Source: SMWD01 sp964629475 (GTDB lineage Bacteria; Pseudomonadota; Gammaproteobacteria; Steroidobacterales; GCA-2729495). Taken from it: a stretch of DNA of 28,961 nt. Below are positions 14,052 to 22,350 of the stretch, one piece after another (positions within the stretch are counted from its first letter, which is position 1; each line of letters begins with the position of its first letter). The DNA lies in contig CAZVQW010000027.1 of assembly GCA_964629475.1 (NCBI GenBank), forward strand, positions 1 to 28,961, read 5' to 3'. Both the position numbers and the translations under genes were made by a program. The notes under the pieces are model-generated. The model was given only the letters and a program-made list of their open reading frames with translations. It had not been told where the DNA came from and did no database searches.

Positions 14052-15125
14052 TCAGGCCCGTTTGGCTATTGATTCGACCTTTGGATCGACCTGCTCCGCC
14101 GCGTTATCTGCATCCTCTGCATCGCCATTCAGCGGTTTCGGCATTAACTGTTCGCGGATCTTCGCCTCGATCACCTGCGCAATCTCCGGATTGTTCTTCA
14201 GGTATTCGCGAACATTCTCCTTGCCCTGACCGATGCGCTCGTCACCGTAGCTGTACCACGATCCCGATTTGTTGATCAGCCCCTGCTGGACGCCGAGATC
14301 GATGATCTCGCCCTCGTGAGAGACACCGAGCCCATACAGAATCTCGAACTCCACCGACTTGAACGGCGGCGAGACCTTGTTCTTGACGACCTTGACGCGG
14401 GTCTGGTTGCCGACGATCTCGTCACCTTTCTTGATTGCACCGATACGACGGATGTCCAGGCGAACCGATGAATAAAATTTCAGCGCGTTGCCGCCGGTCG
14501 TCGTCTCCGGGCTGCCGAACATGACGCCGATCTTCATGCGAATCTGGTTGATGAAGACGACGATCGTGTTAGAGCGCTTGATATTGCCGGTCAGCTTGCG
14601 CAGCGCCTGCGACATCAGGCGTGCCTGCAGGCCGACGTGATGATCGCCCATCTCACCCTCGATCTCGGCCTTGGGTGTCAGTGCCGCAACCGAATCGACG
14701 ACGACCATATCGACGGCACCGGAGCGGACCAGCAGGTCCGTAATTTCCAACGCCTGCTCGCCCGTGTCGGGCTGCGAGACCAACAAGTCATCGACGTTGA
14801 CGCCGACTTTTTCGGCGTAGACCGGGTCGAGCGCGTGTTCAGCATCGACGAACGCTGCCGTACCACCGGCCTTCTGGCATTCGGCAATCGCCTGCAACGT
14901 CATTGTCGTCTTGCCTGAGGCTTCCGGACCGTAGATCTCAACAACACGCCCCTTCGGCAAGCCGCCAACACCGAGCGCGATATCCAGGCCGAGCGAACCG
15001 GTCGAGATGACCTCGACGTCACGCCGTGCACCGGCATCGCCGAGACGCATGACCGAGCCCTTGCCGAACTGCTTTTCAATCTGACCTAACGCGGCGGCCA
15101 ACGCCTTCTTTCTGTTGTCGTCCAT
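14052..15125 (-). CDS. recA: RecA recombinase
   Basis: A 357-residue RecA, the ATP-dependent strand-exchange protein and SOS co-protease. It begins DDNRKKALAAALGQIEKQFG. Walker A is GPEASGKTT (66-74), Walker B lies in MVVVDSVAAL, loop L1 region in EGEMGDHHVGLQARLMSQALR, and loop L2 in FINQIRMKIGVMFGSPETTTGG. The acidic C-terminal tail is present. The ATG is preceded by AAGAAGG. The 111 bp upstream contain no enterobacterial LexA box (CTG-N10-CAG), so SOS control, if any, uses another operator. recX follows closely; thpR and pncC precede on the same strand. Confidence 0.99.
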   Translation of the reverse strand: MDDNRKKALAAALGQIEKQFGKGSVMRLGDAGARRDVEVISTGSLGLDIALGVGGLPKGRVVEIYGPEASGKTTMTLQAIAECQKAGGTAAFVDAEHALDPVYAEKVGVNVDDLLVSQPDTGEQALEITDLLVRSGAVDMVVVDSVAALTPKAEIEGEMGDHHVGLQARLMSQALRKLTGNIKRSNTIVVFINQIRMKIGVMFGSPETTTGGNALKFYSSVRLDIRRIGAIKKGDEIVGNQTRVKVVKNKVSPPFKSVEFEILYGLGVSHEGEIIDLGVQQGLINKSGSWYSYGDERIGQGKENVREYLKNNPEIAQVIEAKIREQLMPKPLNGDAEDADNAAEQVDPKVESIAKRA

Positions 15126-15236
15126 GAGTGCCTTCTTGCCAAAAAGTGAAGAGAAAAAGTTGTAGAAACGAGTATCGAATGCTGCGTCGATTATTCCACA
15201 GATCCCGTGCCGTAGCAGCCTCGACTAAGCGACAGA

Positions 15237-15821
15237 TTAACCCTGATTAGGGTCATGACGTGAGCCTCCGGAAAATACCCCGGAAGGCGAATCAGGCGCA
15301 AACCGGTGTATGACCTCGTAGGCCGGTCCATCAGGCGCTGCCACCGACTCGACCAGCACAAAATCGCTGACCGGCCAATGCACCGCCGGCGGCGCTTCGA
15401 GTTCAGGTAACGTCCTGACTTTCCGGGCCAGTGTCAGGTGCGGCCTGAAGTCACGACGGTCATGACTGATGCCGAGCACTTCGAGTTTAGTGCGGATTTG
15501 CCCGACGAGCACGGTCAGCCCGGCGGGGCATTCTCGAGGGCCGATCCACAGCACTTGCGATCTACGCCAGTGGCCGAGGCGATCCAGAACCAGCTCAAAT
15601 GCGGGCGGCGCGACGGATGCCATCGCCGTCAGACGGTCGACCTGCTCCGCCGGCTGGTCGCCGAGAAAGGCCAGCGTCACATGATAATGACGCGCCGGGA
15701 CCGCCCGGCCGCTACTGGTGCGCAATACCGATCGGCTCGCAGCCTCCAGCACCGTACGTATGTCATCAGTCGGCCACAACGCAAAGAACAGCTTCCTGGT
15801 CGCTCTGACCCCATTTGCCAC
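15237..15821 (-). CDS. thpR: ThpR, RNA 2',3'-cyclic phosphodiesterase (2'-5' RNA ligase family)
   Basis: A 194-residue member of the 2H phosphoesterase family with both catalytic H-x-T motifs: HVTL (H47/T49) and HLTL (H128/T130). The family hydrolyses 2',3'-cyclic phosphate RNA ends and can ligate 2'-5' in vitro. The conserved part starts at KLFFALWP (residue 10). The ten residues before it come from a GTG start at 15821 and a repeat-like stretch (GGGGTCAGAG on this strand), suggesting that an inserted repeat supplies the start region. It lies 7 bp after pncC and 111 bp before recA, so it is likely part of the same operon. Confidence 0.92.
   Translation of the reverse strand: MANGVRATRKLFFALWPTDDIRTVLEAASRSVLRTSSGRAVPARHYHVTLAFLGDQPAEQVDRLTAMASVAPPAFELVLDRLGHWRRSQVLWIGPRECPAGLTVLVGQIRTKLEVLGISHDRRDFRPHLTLARKVRTLPELEAPPAVHWPVSDFVLVESVAAPDGPAYEVIHRFAPDSPSGVFSGGSRHDPNQG
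15804..15816. repeat. Short repeat word (TCTGACCCCATTT) at the thpR start
   Basis: The plus strand reads TCTGACCCCATTT inside the first codons of thpR. It shares the core TCTGAC with the words at 10360 and 14030. Members of this type with the form (G)GTCTGACCCCATTT are, as I recall, common dispersed repeats in proteobacterial genomes. Confidence 0.4.
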
Positions 15822-15828
15822 TCCTGAT

Positions 15829-16329
15829 TTATCCGTCCGCCAACTGCCGCAGAATGCCGTTCAGTGCCGCCACGACGGTCTGACGACGAATCGACTCGCG
15901 GTCGCCGGAAAACATCTCGCAACGACTTGCAGCCCGCATGCCTGGCCCCTCCCAGGCCAGCCAGACCGTACCGACCGGCTTATCGACTGTGCCGCCGTCC
16001 GGGCCGGCAATACCGGTAACGGCCACCGAGATATCCGCATCGCTGACGGCGTGCACCGCGGCCGCCATGTACGCTGCCACTTCCTCGCTGACAGCACCAT
16101 GCGCCTCCAGCAACCCCGGGTCCAGCGCAAGCAGCGTTTCCTTCGCTTCGTCGCTATAAGTCACGACGCCATATTCGAACCACGCCGAACTGCCCGGCAG
16201 ATCCGTCAGGACTTTCGCGATCCAGCCACCGGTGCACGATTCAGCCGTCGCGAGTCGTGCTTCGCGTGCCGTCAACAAATGTGCAACACGCTCGACCAGT
16301 TGTGCGATTCGTTCATCAGAATGATCCAT
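15829..16329 (-). CDS. pncC: PncC/CinA C-terminal family, nicotinamide-nucleotide amidase
   Basis: A 166-residue stand-alone CinA C-terminal domain. It has the family motifs LATAESCTGGWIA, the serine-containing GSSAWFEYGVVTYS, and VAVTGIAGPDGGTVDKPVGTVW. PncC deamidates nicotinamide mononucleotide to nicotinate mononucleotide in pyridine nucleotide salvage. I chose the ATG at 16329, which has GGGGAG close upstream, over an in-frame ATG nine codons earlier that lacks a ribosome site. The gene precedes recA (with thpR in between), as cinA/pncC does in E. coli and Pseudomonas. The competence-associated N-terminal domain of full CinA is absent. Confidence 0.93.
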   Translation of the reverse strand: MDHSDERIAQLVERVAHLLTAREARLATAESCTGGWIAKVLTDLPGSSAWFEYGVVTYSDEAKETLLALDPGLLEAHGAVSEEVAAYMAAAVHAVSDADISVAVTGIAGPDGGTVDKPVGTVWLAWEGPGMRAASRCEMFSGDRESIRRQTVVAALNGILRQLADG

Positions 16330-16375
16330 GCCGCTCCCCGTGCTCAATCCGCTCATTCACCAAAAATTCACTCAG

Positions 16376-17461
16376 CTAATCAGCCGTCAATTCACCATAC
16401 ACGGCGAGATTGCCGGCGACCATCGCATCGACGCCGAACTCGGCATTAATATATGCCGGACCGGCCACAGCAAAACGCGCCCGCCGCTCTTCGTCTTCAA
16501 TGAGTCGTGTGATCGCTGCCGCCAATGCCGAAAGATCGCCCGGCGCTACCAGCAATCCCGTCTCGCCGTCGGCGACGGCCTCAATCAGGCCACCGGTACG
16601 AAATCCAATCACCGGCACACCCGCGGCCTGTGCTTCGAGTACGGCGATGCCAAGTCCCTCGCGTTCGGCCGGGTGCACGAGCAGTTTGAAGTGACCGATA
16701 AATCGGCTGAGATCGTCATGATAACCGGCAAATCGCACCTGTTTGCCGAGTCCGAGCTCGGACACCTGCACGGCGAGCTCGGTCTGTAACGGCCCGACGC
16801 CGAACAGGATCGCCCGAATTTCGGGGTGTGTGTCGCGCAGCTGCGCGACCGCTTCGAGAAAAAACCGGTGTCCCTTGCGCGGTATCAGTTGCGCGACGAC
16901 GGCAATCGGAAAGGTATCCGCGGGCATTGCGAACTCCGCGCTGAATGCCGGCCAGGAAGCCCGCTCGGATTCGGGTGCTGGCGCGACAGCACTGCGCACG
17001 AGCCGTAGTTTTGCTGCCGGCACACCCAACGCCGCAAGCTGATCGTGGATACAGGAAGAAATCGTGATGATGCGCTGATATTGAGCATATTTCAGGCGCC
17101 CGATGCCGGGCAGGTCCGTGCTGTCGACACGCCGCGACAACACGGCCGGCACACCGGCAAAACGCGCGGCAATGCCGCCGAACTTGTCGGCACCGCGCCG
17201 GCTATGGACATGTACGAGATCGGGCTCGATCCGGCGCAACAACCGGGCCAGCCGCCAGACAAAACCGATGTCCAGATCCCCGCCCATTTTCATGCCTTGT
17301 ACCTCGAAGCCCGACGACTGCGCCGCGACTGCAATGTCGCTGCTATCCGGACAAATGAGCGTACAGCGATTACCACGCGCCATGAGTCCGCGAACCAGCA
17401 GCAGGACCTGACGGGCGCCGCCGTACAGATGGCGGCCGGTCTCGACGTGTACGATATGGAT
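16376..17461 (-). CDS. GT4-family glycosyltransferase with an apparent non-standard ATC start
   Basis: A GT-B fold glycosyltransferase, 361 residues if read from 17461. The C-terminal half has the family-4 donor site EREGLGIAVLEAQAAGVPVI and FRTGGLIEAV; the middle has VAQLIPRKGHRFFLEA. Such enzymes add sugars to lipopolysaccharide or capsule precursors at the membrane; the acceptor is unknown. The first ATG (17383) falls inside the Rossmann fold. Upstream, the same frame encodes IHIVHVETGRHLYGGARQVL, the expected N-terminus with its GGA acceptor loop. Between the in-frame stop near 17536 and 17383 there is no ATG, GTG or TTG. GGAG lies 9 nt before the ATC at 17461, which is therefore my preferred start. 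An ATG-to-ATC change or a sequencing error is the alternative. It diverges from mutS. Confidence 0.82.
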   Translation of the reverse strand: MHIVHVETGRHLYGGARQVLLLVRGLMARGNRCTLICPDSSDIAVAAQSSGFEVQGMKMGGDLDIGFVWRLARLLRRIEPDLVHVHSRRGADKFGGIAARFAGVPAVLSRRVDSTDLPGIGRLKYAQYQRIITISSCIHDQLAALGVPAAKLRLVRSAVAPAPESERASWPAFSAEFAMPADTFPIAVVAQLIPRKGHRFFLEAVAQLRDTHPEIRAILFGVGPLQTELAVQVSELGLGKQVRFAGYHDDLSRFIGHFKLLVHPAEREGLGIAVLEAQAAGVPVIGFRTGGLIEAVADGETGLLVAPGDLSALAAAITRLIEDEERRARFAVAGPAYINAEFGVDAMVAGNLAVYGELTAD

Positions 17462-17601
17462 AAAGGATATCTCCAGGAAACAGTCAGTAAGTCGAGCGAA
17501 TAATCGCCGAATTAGTTTAATCGTTGCTGTTTTCCCCTAAAATCTTTCACTGGTCAATAACAACAGCCCCCAAAACAAAGACGGCAGAACAGCAATATTC
17601 C

Positions 17602-20196
17602 ATGGCCACGGCATCCAACAGACTCGTAACGAACAACCCGGCTCGCGCCAAAACCGGGCACACACCGATGATGCAGCAATACCTGCGCATCAAATCCGAG
17701 TTCCCTGACATGCTCGTGTTCTACCGCATGGGCGATTTTTACGAGCTGTTCTACGATGATGCGCGGCGCGCCGCAGAACTGATCGACATCACGCTGACCG
17801 CACGCGGCAAGTCGGCCGGCGAATCGATCCCGATGGCCGGCGTACCGTACCATGCCGTCGAATCTTATCTTGCCCGGCTCGTGCGCAAGGGTGAATCGGT
17901 CGCGATCTGTGAGCAGATCGGTGACCCTAAAACCGCCAAGGGTCCCGTCGAACGCAAGGTCATGCGTATCATCACGCCCGGGACGCTAACCGACGATGCA
18001 CTGCTCGATGCGCGCCGTGACAATATCCTGGCCGCGCTGTGCGTTGCCGACGGACAAGCCGGGCTGGCATGGATGGACCTGTCCGTCGGCCGGTTTCACG
18101 TCACCGAACTCGGCGAACCGGCCGAGCTGCAAAGTGAACTCGAAAGACTGTCGCCGGCCGAGCTGCTGATAGACGAGGAACTCGACAGCGGCGCCTGGCT
18201 CGCCGATACCGAGCGCTGCCACGAACAGCCACCCTGGCATTTCGATCACGAAACCGCCGTCAACACGCTATGCGAACAGTTCGGCACACGGGATCTGGGC
18301 GGCTTCGGCTGTGCCCATCTCGGCACGGCAATCAGTGCCGCCGGTTGTTTGCTCCAATACGTCAGAGATACACAGCGCACGGCGCTGCCGCACATCGAAT
18401 CACTACAACCGGTCAACCCGTCCGAAGCACTGCTCATCGATGCGGCAACGCGCCGTAACCTCGAACTCGAACACAGTCTCGCGGATCGCGAGGGGCACAC
18501 GCTGGCCGCCATCATGGACCGCTGCGCTACGACGATGGGCAGCCGGTTGCTGCGTCGCTGGCTGAACCGGCCGATTCGCGATCGGGACCAGCTCAACCGG
18601 CGCTACGACGCATTGGCGGCGCTGCACACGACGAATACTGAAGCGCTGCGCACGGGACTGGAACAAATCGGCGACGTCGAAAGAATCCTGACACGCATCG
18701 CGCTCGAATCAGCCCGGCCCAGGGACCTCGCGCACCTGCGCACGGCGCTGCAATTGCTGCCGAACCTGCAGGCCGACCTGAACGGATGCGGCGCACAACG
18801 GCCGGCCGAACTGGCCAAGACAATGGGCACGCACGACACGACATGCGAACGTCTCGAATGCGCCATCCTCGATGAACCACCGATGCTGATTCGCGACGGC
18901 GGCGTCATCGCGCCCGGTTATGACGCCGAACTCGACGAGCTGCGGGCAATCAGCAGCAACGCCGACGGTTACCTGGCGGACCTCGAGATCCGCGAACGCG
19001 AACGCACCGGCGTGACGACGCTGAAGGTCGGCTATAACCGGGTCCACGGCTATTTCATCGAAATCAGCAAGTCGCAGTCGCACAAGGCACCCGACGATTA
19101 CCAACGGCGGCAGACGCTCAAGGGAGCCGAGCGCTATATCACCCCCGAACTCAAGGAATACGAAGGCAAGGTGCTGAGTGCCCGGGAACGCTCGCTGGCA
19201 CACGAGAAACGCCTGTATCAGGAATTGCTGCAGTCGTTCGTTCCGGAGCTTTCAGCCCTGCGGTCAATGGCCGGCGCGATTGCCGAAACCGATGTGCTGG
19301 TGAATCTTGCCGAGCGGGCCAAGGCGTTACAGTTGCACGCGCCGACACTGACCGACGAACCCGGTCTCGATATTCGTGGCGGACGACATCCGGTCGTAGA
19401 GGCCGTCATAGACGAGCCATTCATCGCCAACGACCTCGTCATGAATGACGAGCGGCGACTGCTCGTCGTGACCGGCCCGAACATGGGCGGTAAGTCGACG
19501 TACATGCGCCAGACAGCGCTGATCGTGATCCTCGCTCACATGGGCAGCTATGTGCCGGCAGAAACCGCAACAATCGGACCGATCGATCGCATCTTCACAC
19601 GCATCGGCGCAGCCGACGATTTATCTGGTGGGCGCTCGACATTCATGGTCGAAATGACCGAGGCCGCCAACATCCTGAATAACGCAACCAAACAAAGCCT
19701 GGTGCTGATAGACGAGATCGGTCGCGGCACCAGCACATTCGACGGCCTGTCACTCGCATGGGCTATCGGCCACCGCATCGGTGAGAAGATCGGCGCGTTC
19801 ACGTTGTTTGCAACACACTATTTCGAGTTAACCGGCCTGGCCGACGAACTTGATGCATGTGCAAACGTACACCTGGATGCAACGGAACATGGCGATCAAC
19901 TGATCTTCATGCACACCGTCAAAGACGGACCGGCCAATCAGAGTTATGGCCTGCAGGTCGCCCGACTCGCCGGTGTGCCCGGTTCGGTCATCGGGCGTGC
20001 ACGCGCGTACCTGCATGCGCTGGAACAACAATCGACCAACCAGCGCGCAGCACAATCCCCGCAGCAGGAACTCGCGTTAAACCCGAAAGAAGCAGTCGAT
20101 GAAGTACGCGAAGCGCTTGATGCACTGGATCTGGACGACATGACACCGCGTGAAGCGCTGGAAGCATTGTATGAACTGCACAAAAAACTTGACTAG
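17602..20196 (+). CDS. mutS: MutS, DNA mismatch repair ATPase
   Basis: An 864-residue MutS. The mismatch-binding N-terminal domain includes the F-x-E wedge in FYRMGDFYELFYDDA. The connector, core and clamp domains follow, then the ABC-type ATPase with Walker A GPNMGGKSTY, the ST-motif LSGGRSTFMVEMTE, Walker B LVLIDEIGRGT and the helix-turn-helix near the end. MutS recognises mispairs and recruits MutL. A QQELAL word in the C-terminal linker resembles a beta-clamp-binding motif. The frame is open back to a TTG at 17524, but the ATG at 17602 gives the normal N-terminus (MATASNRL and on to HTPMMQQYLRIK). It is divergent from the glycosyltransferase. A perfect 24-bp hairpin lies just after its stop. 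Confidence 0.98.
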   Translation: MATASNRLVTNNPARAKTGHTPMMQQYLRIKSEFPDMLVFYRMGDFYELFYDDARRAAELIDITLTARGKSAGESIPMAGVPYHAVESYLARLVRKGESVAICEQIGDPKTAKGPVERKVMRIITPGTLTDDALLDARRDNILAALCVADGQAGLAWMDLSVGRFHVTELGEPAELQSELERLSPAELLIDEELDSGAWLADTERCHEQPPWHFDHETAVNTLCEQFGTRDLGGFGCAHLGTAISAAGCLLQYVRDTQRTALPHIESLQPVNPSEALLIDAATRRNLELEHSLADREGHTLAAIMDRCATTMGSRLLRRWLNRPIRDRDQLNRRYDALAALHTTNTEALRTGLEQIGDVERILTRIALESARPRDLAHLRTALQLLPNLQADLNGCGAQRPAELAKTMGTHDTTCERLECAILDEPPMLIRDGGVIAPGYDAELDELRAISSNADGYLADLEIRERERTGVTTLKVGYNRVHGYFIEISKSQSHKAPDDYQRRQTLKGAERYITPELKEYEGKVLSARERSLAHEKRLYQELLQSFVPELSALRSMAGAIAETDVLVNLAERAKALQLHAPTLTDEPGLDIRGGRHPVVEAVIDEPFIANDLVMNDERRLLVVTGPNMGGKSTYMRQTALIVILAHMGSYVPAETATIGPIDRIFTRIGAADDLSGGRSTFMVEMTEAANILNNATKQSLVLIDEIGRGTSTFDGLSLAWAIGHRIGEKIGAFTLFATHYFELTGLADELDACANVHLDATEHGDQLIFMHTVKDGPANQSYGLQVARLAGVPGSVIGRARAYLHALEQQSTNQRAAQSPQQELALNPKEAVDEVREALDALDLDDMTPREALEALYELHKKLD

Positions 20197-20199
20197 TTC

Positions 20200-20259
20200 C
20201 GGGGACAGTTTACTTGTCTGCAATCGGAATTTTGTTTGCAGACAAGTAAACTGTCCCCG
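20200..20259. repeat. Perfect 24-bp inverted repeat between mutS and the convergent lipoprotein gene
   Basis: The left arm (20200-20223, starting CGGGGACAGTTTACTTG) and the right arm (20236-20259) are exact reverse complements around a 12-nt loop. It begins 3 bp after the mutS stop and ends 7 bp before the stop of the convergent gene. No T run follows in either direction, so if it ends transcription it does so by stem strength alone. The end word AAGTAAACTGTCCCCG recurs at 21318. It looks like a dispersed repeat of the GGGGACAG type. Confidence 0.85.
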
Positions 20260-20266
20260 AAATTAA

Positions 20267-21037
20267 TCAGCCGGGCTTGCGCAGCTTCAGCACGAACCGG
20301 TCGGTATACCCGCGCAGGCCCTTTGCAAATACCATCTTTGTGAGGTCATCTTCCGGGTGCCTTAGCATCTGGCCTTCGGCTTCCAGTATGAAGCCGGCAT
20401 CTTTTGCGATGCCCTCTATGATGTGCTGTTCAATGCGATGGAGTTGCTTGTTGTTGAGGCCGGCCTTGCCGGAATGATCGATCAGTATAAAAACACCGCC
20501 GGGTTTGAGTGTGGTGTAGATCCGGGTCATCTGCTCCAGCGCGGCATTGCGGCCGAACTGGTCATAGGTGTCATGCATGTTTAGCGCGGACAGCGCGATG
20601 TCGACACTACCGGCTTCGATCGTGCCTTTGTCGAGGCCTTCATCCGCGCGGATCACATTAGGCAGGCGATTATCCGCGAGGCGCTTTTCCAGTGCCTGCA
20701 CCACCCGGCCACCCATGCCGTCAATCAGCCAGCTCGGGTTTTCAGCATACACGGTGCCTTCCGGGCCGACCGCGGTAGCGATCACTTCGGAATACCAACC
20801 ACCGGCGGCCATCACGTCCAGCACGGTCATGCCGGGCTCAACGCCGGCAAAAACCAGCACTTCAGCGGGTTTGCGCGCTTCGTCACGGGCCATGTCCGCA
20901 TCGGATCGATCCCCGCTACTGAGCACGGCGACGAGATCAGGGGTAGTCCAGACATTCGATGATGTCGTGCAGCCGGACAGGACCAGTACGCAGACCAGGA
21001 TCATCAGCCGGCGAACGGCGTGCATGTGGGTTGTCAT
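20267..21037 (-). CDS. Predicted lipoprotein with a SAM-methyltransferase-like domain
   Basis: A 256-residue protein with a lipoprotein signal: a hydrophobic stretch ending in LVLSGC (lipobox cysteine 23). A class I methyltransferase-like fold follows, with motif I VLDVMAAGGWYSEVIA, an acidic strand end in GTVYAENPS, SVDIALSALNMHD and the post-II element LKPGGVFILIDHSG. Export of a methyltransferase-fold protein to the periplasmic side is odd because SAM is cytoplasmic, yet proteins of this kind are common in proteobacteria; their activity is not known to me. I chose the ATG at 21037 (GGGAG upstream) over the longer frame from 21088. The gene is flanked by two copies of the AAGTA(A/G)ACTGTCCCCG repeat, suggesting insertion as a cassette. 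Confidence 0.82.
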   Translation of the reverse strand: MTTHMHAVRRLMILVCVLVLSGCTTSSNVWTTPDLVAVLSSGDRSDADMARDEARKPAEVLVFAGVEPGMTVLDVMAAGGWYSEVIATAVGPEGTVYAENPSWLIDGMGGRVVQALEKRLADNRLPNVIRADEGLDKGTIEAGSVDIALSALNMHDTYDQFGRNAALEQMTRIYTTLKPGGVFILIDHSGKAGLNNKQLHRIEQHIIEGIAKDAGFILEAEGQMLRHPEDDLTKMVFAKGLRGYTDRFVLKLRKPG

Positions 21038-21413
21038 CGTCACTCTCCCAATTAATTTTCGATCAATGTCATCGGTCGACAAATTCAACGCGATAGCGAG
21101 GTTACGCAGCCACCGGCACCGTATATTCTATCCCATTCGGATCGTTATCAGAGCAGTTGCAGAAGGGCTTGAGCCACGATGCATGAATACCACCAGCCTG
21201 GAACAATCGCGCCGGTCACGCTGGAGGTATGCTTCGGTCTGACAAGTAGTTTTGAGAATCAAAACATTGGTTATCGCTCCAATCAGTGCGAATAGAGCAA
21301 GCGGGGGCATTCCAAATAAGTAGACTGTCCCCGGAATTAATCGGCCCGGTGCGAGAAAACGGGCTGGATACTGCCGTCGGTGCCGCTGTTGCCGGGCGAG
21401 AAAGGAGAACGTC
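21038..21413. other. Intergenic region with repeat copy and a palindrome
   Basis: This 376-bp gap between two divergent genes has no credible gene. It contains TTTTGA-GAA-TCAAAA (21250-21264), a perfect 6-3-6 palindrome that could be an operator. It also contains a second copy of the GTCCCC repeat (21318-21349) and, at its right end, the ribosome site AAAGGAG of the next gene. Confidence 0.5.
21318..21349 (+). repeat. Second copy of the AAGTARACTGTCCCCG repeat
   Basis: AAGTAGACTGTCCCCGGAAT and the following bases match 20244-20275 at about 28 of 32 positions in the same orientation (differences include A/G at the fifth base after AAG and G/A after CCCC). Only the right half of the hairpin is present here. 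The two copies flank the lipoprotein methyltransferase gene. Confidence 0.7.
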
Positions 21414-22178
21414 ATGAAGAAGACTCTTAGCTGGGTACGGATCACGGTCCTTGCAACCTGCCTGATGGCAGTCACCGCCGGTACTGTAGCTGGCGAGCAG
21501 GCGCCGCGCGATGTATTGGTGCTCGGCGGTACGGGCAAGATGGGGTCGCGGATCGTCAGGCTCCTGGTCGATAACGGCGATCGGGTCACGGTGTTCGCTA
21601 GAGCTGAATCTGACCGGCGCCGGATCGGGGATCTGCCGGTGGACTACGCGACCGGCGACTTGATGAACGACGCGGAGATCGCTACCGCGCTGCGTACCAG
21701 GAAATTTGACGTGATCATCAGCGCAGTTCGCGTCCAGACCAGCAGCACGCACTTCTTCGGGAAATTCATGACGCCGCTGACCGTAAATGCCAGCGCCACG
21801 GGCGTGACGCACATCATTCATCACAGCGCGGTCGGCGCGGGTTCGAATGTAGAAAAGTTCGCCGGCCGTGGTTGGGAGAAAGTCCCCGGTCTGCTGGATC
21901 GGCTCCGGGACCAGGGTGCCGGCGAGGACATCCTGCGTGCCAGCGGCGTGCCCTATACGATCATCCGCAACGCCAGGATATACCCCGACGATACGCCCGC
22001 AACCGGTAAGGCCGAACTCACGGAAGACGACACTGTGTTGTCATCGATGACGCGCGCCGACCTGGCGTTGTTGACGATGCAGTGCTTTAGCAATGCGGAC
22101 TGCCTGAACAAGACCTACCACGTGCGGGATTCTTCCCTGCGGAGTCGCGTGCCGCGACCGGGACAGGACTCGGATTGA
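21414..22178 (+). CDS. Exported NAD(P)-binding Rossmann protein (NmrA/SDR-like)
   Basis: A 254-residue protein. A signal peptide (about 1-27: RITVLATCLMAVTAGTVAG) is followed by an atypical short-chain dehydrogenase fold with the nucleotide-binding loop VLVLGGTGKMGSRI. A run such as DVIISAVRV, HIIHHSAVGAG and PYTIIRNARIYPD matches the NmrA-like/NAD(P)H-binding family. The usual YxxxK catalytic pair is not evident, so it may bind a nucleotide without being an oxidoreductase. An N-terminal export signal on such a fold is unusual. The ATG has AAAGGAG upstream. It is divergent from the lipoprotein gene and convergent with the lipase-like gene; function unknown. Confidence 0.8.
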   Translation: MKKTLSWVRITVLATCLMAVTAGTVAGEQAPRDVLVLGGTGKMGSRIVRLLVDNGDRVTVFARAESDRRRIGDLPVDYATGDLMNDAEIATALRTRKFDVIISAVRVQTSSTHFFGKFMTPLTVNASATGVTHIIHHSAVGAGSNVEKFAGRGWEKVPGLLDRLRDQGAGEDILRASGVPYTIIRNARIYPDDTPATGKAELTEDDTVLSSMTRADLALLTMQCFSNADCLNKTYHVRDSSLRSRVPRPGQDSD

Positions 22179-22350
22179 TTGTGCGGCGATGATCATCACT
22201 CCCAAGACCAATTATTTACGGTCACCGTCGCTTTGCTTCATTCCTTTTAATTCATCTCGCAGGCTTCCAGCTGACGCTTGGGCATACCGTGATTGGCGCG
22301 GTGCTACACCTTATCGCGGCGGGATGCCGCGCCTACGGGTGAGTCGCCAA

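Noticed and set aside
20200..20259. Classical rho-independent terminator for mutS
   Set aside because: The stem is long and perfect, but there is no T run after it on either strand and its end word recurs at 21318, so I treat it as a repeat that may also block transcription.
21216..21824. A 202-residue minus-strand reading frame opposite the exported NAD(P)-binding gene
   Set aside because: It lies antisense to a gene with a clear signal peptide, Rossmann motif and ribosome site, and it has no recognisable motif of its own.
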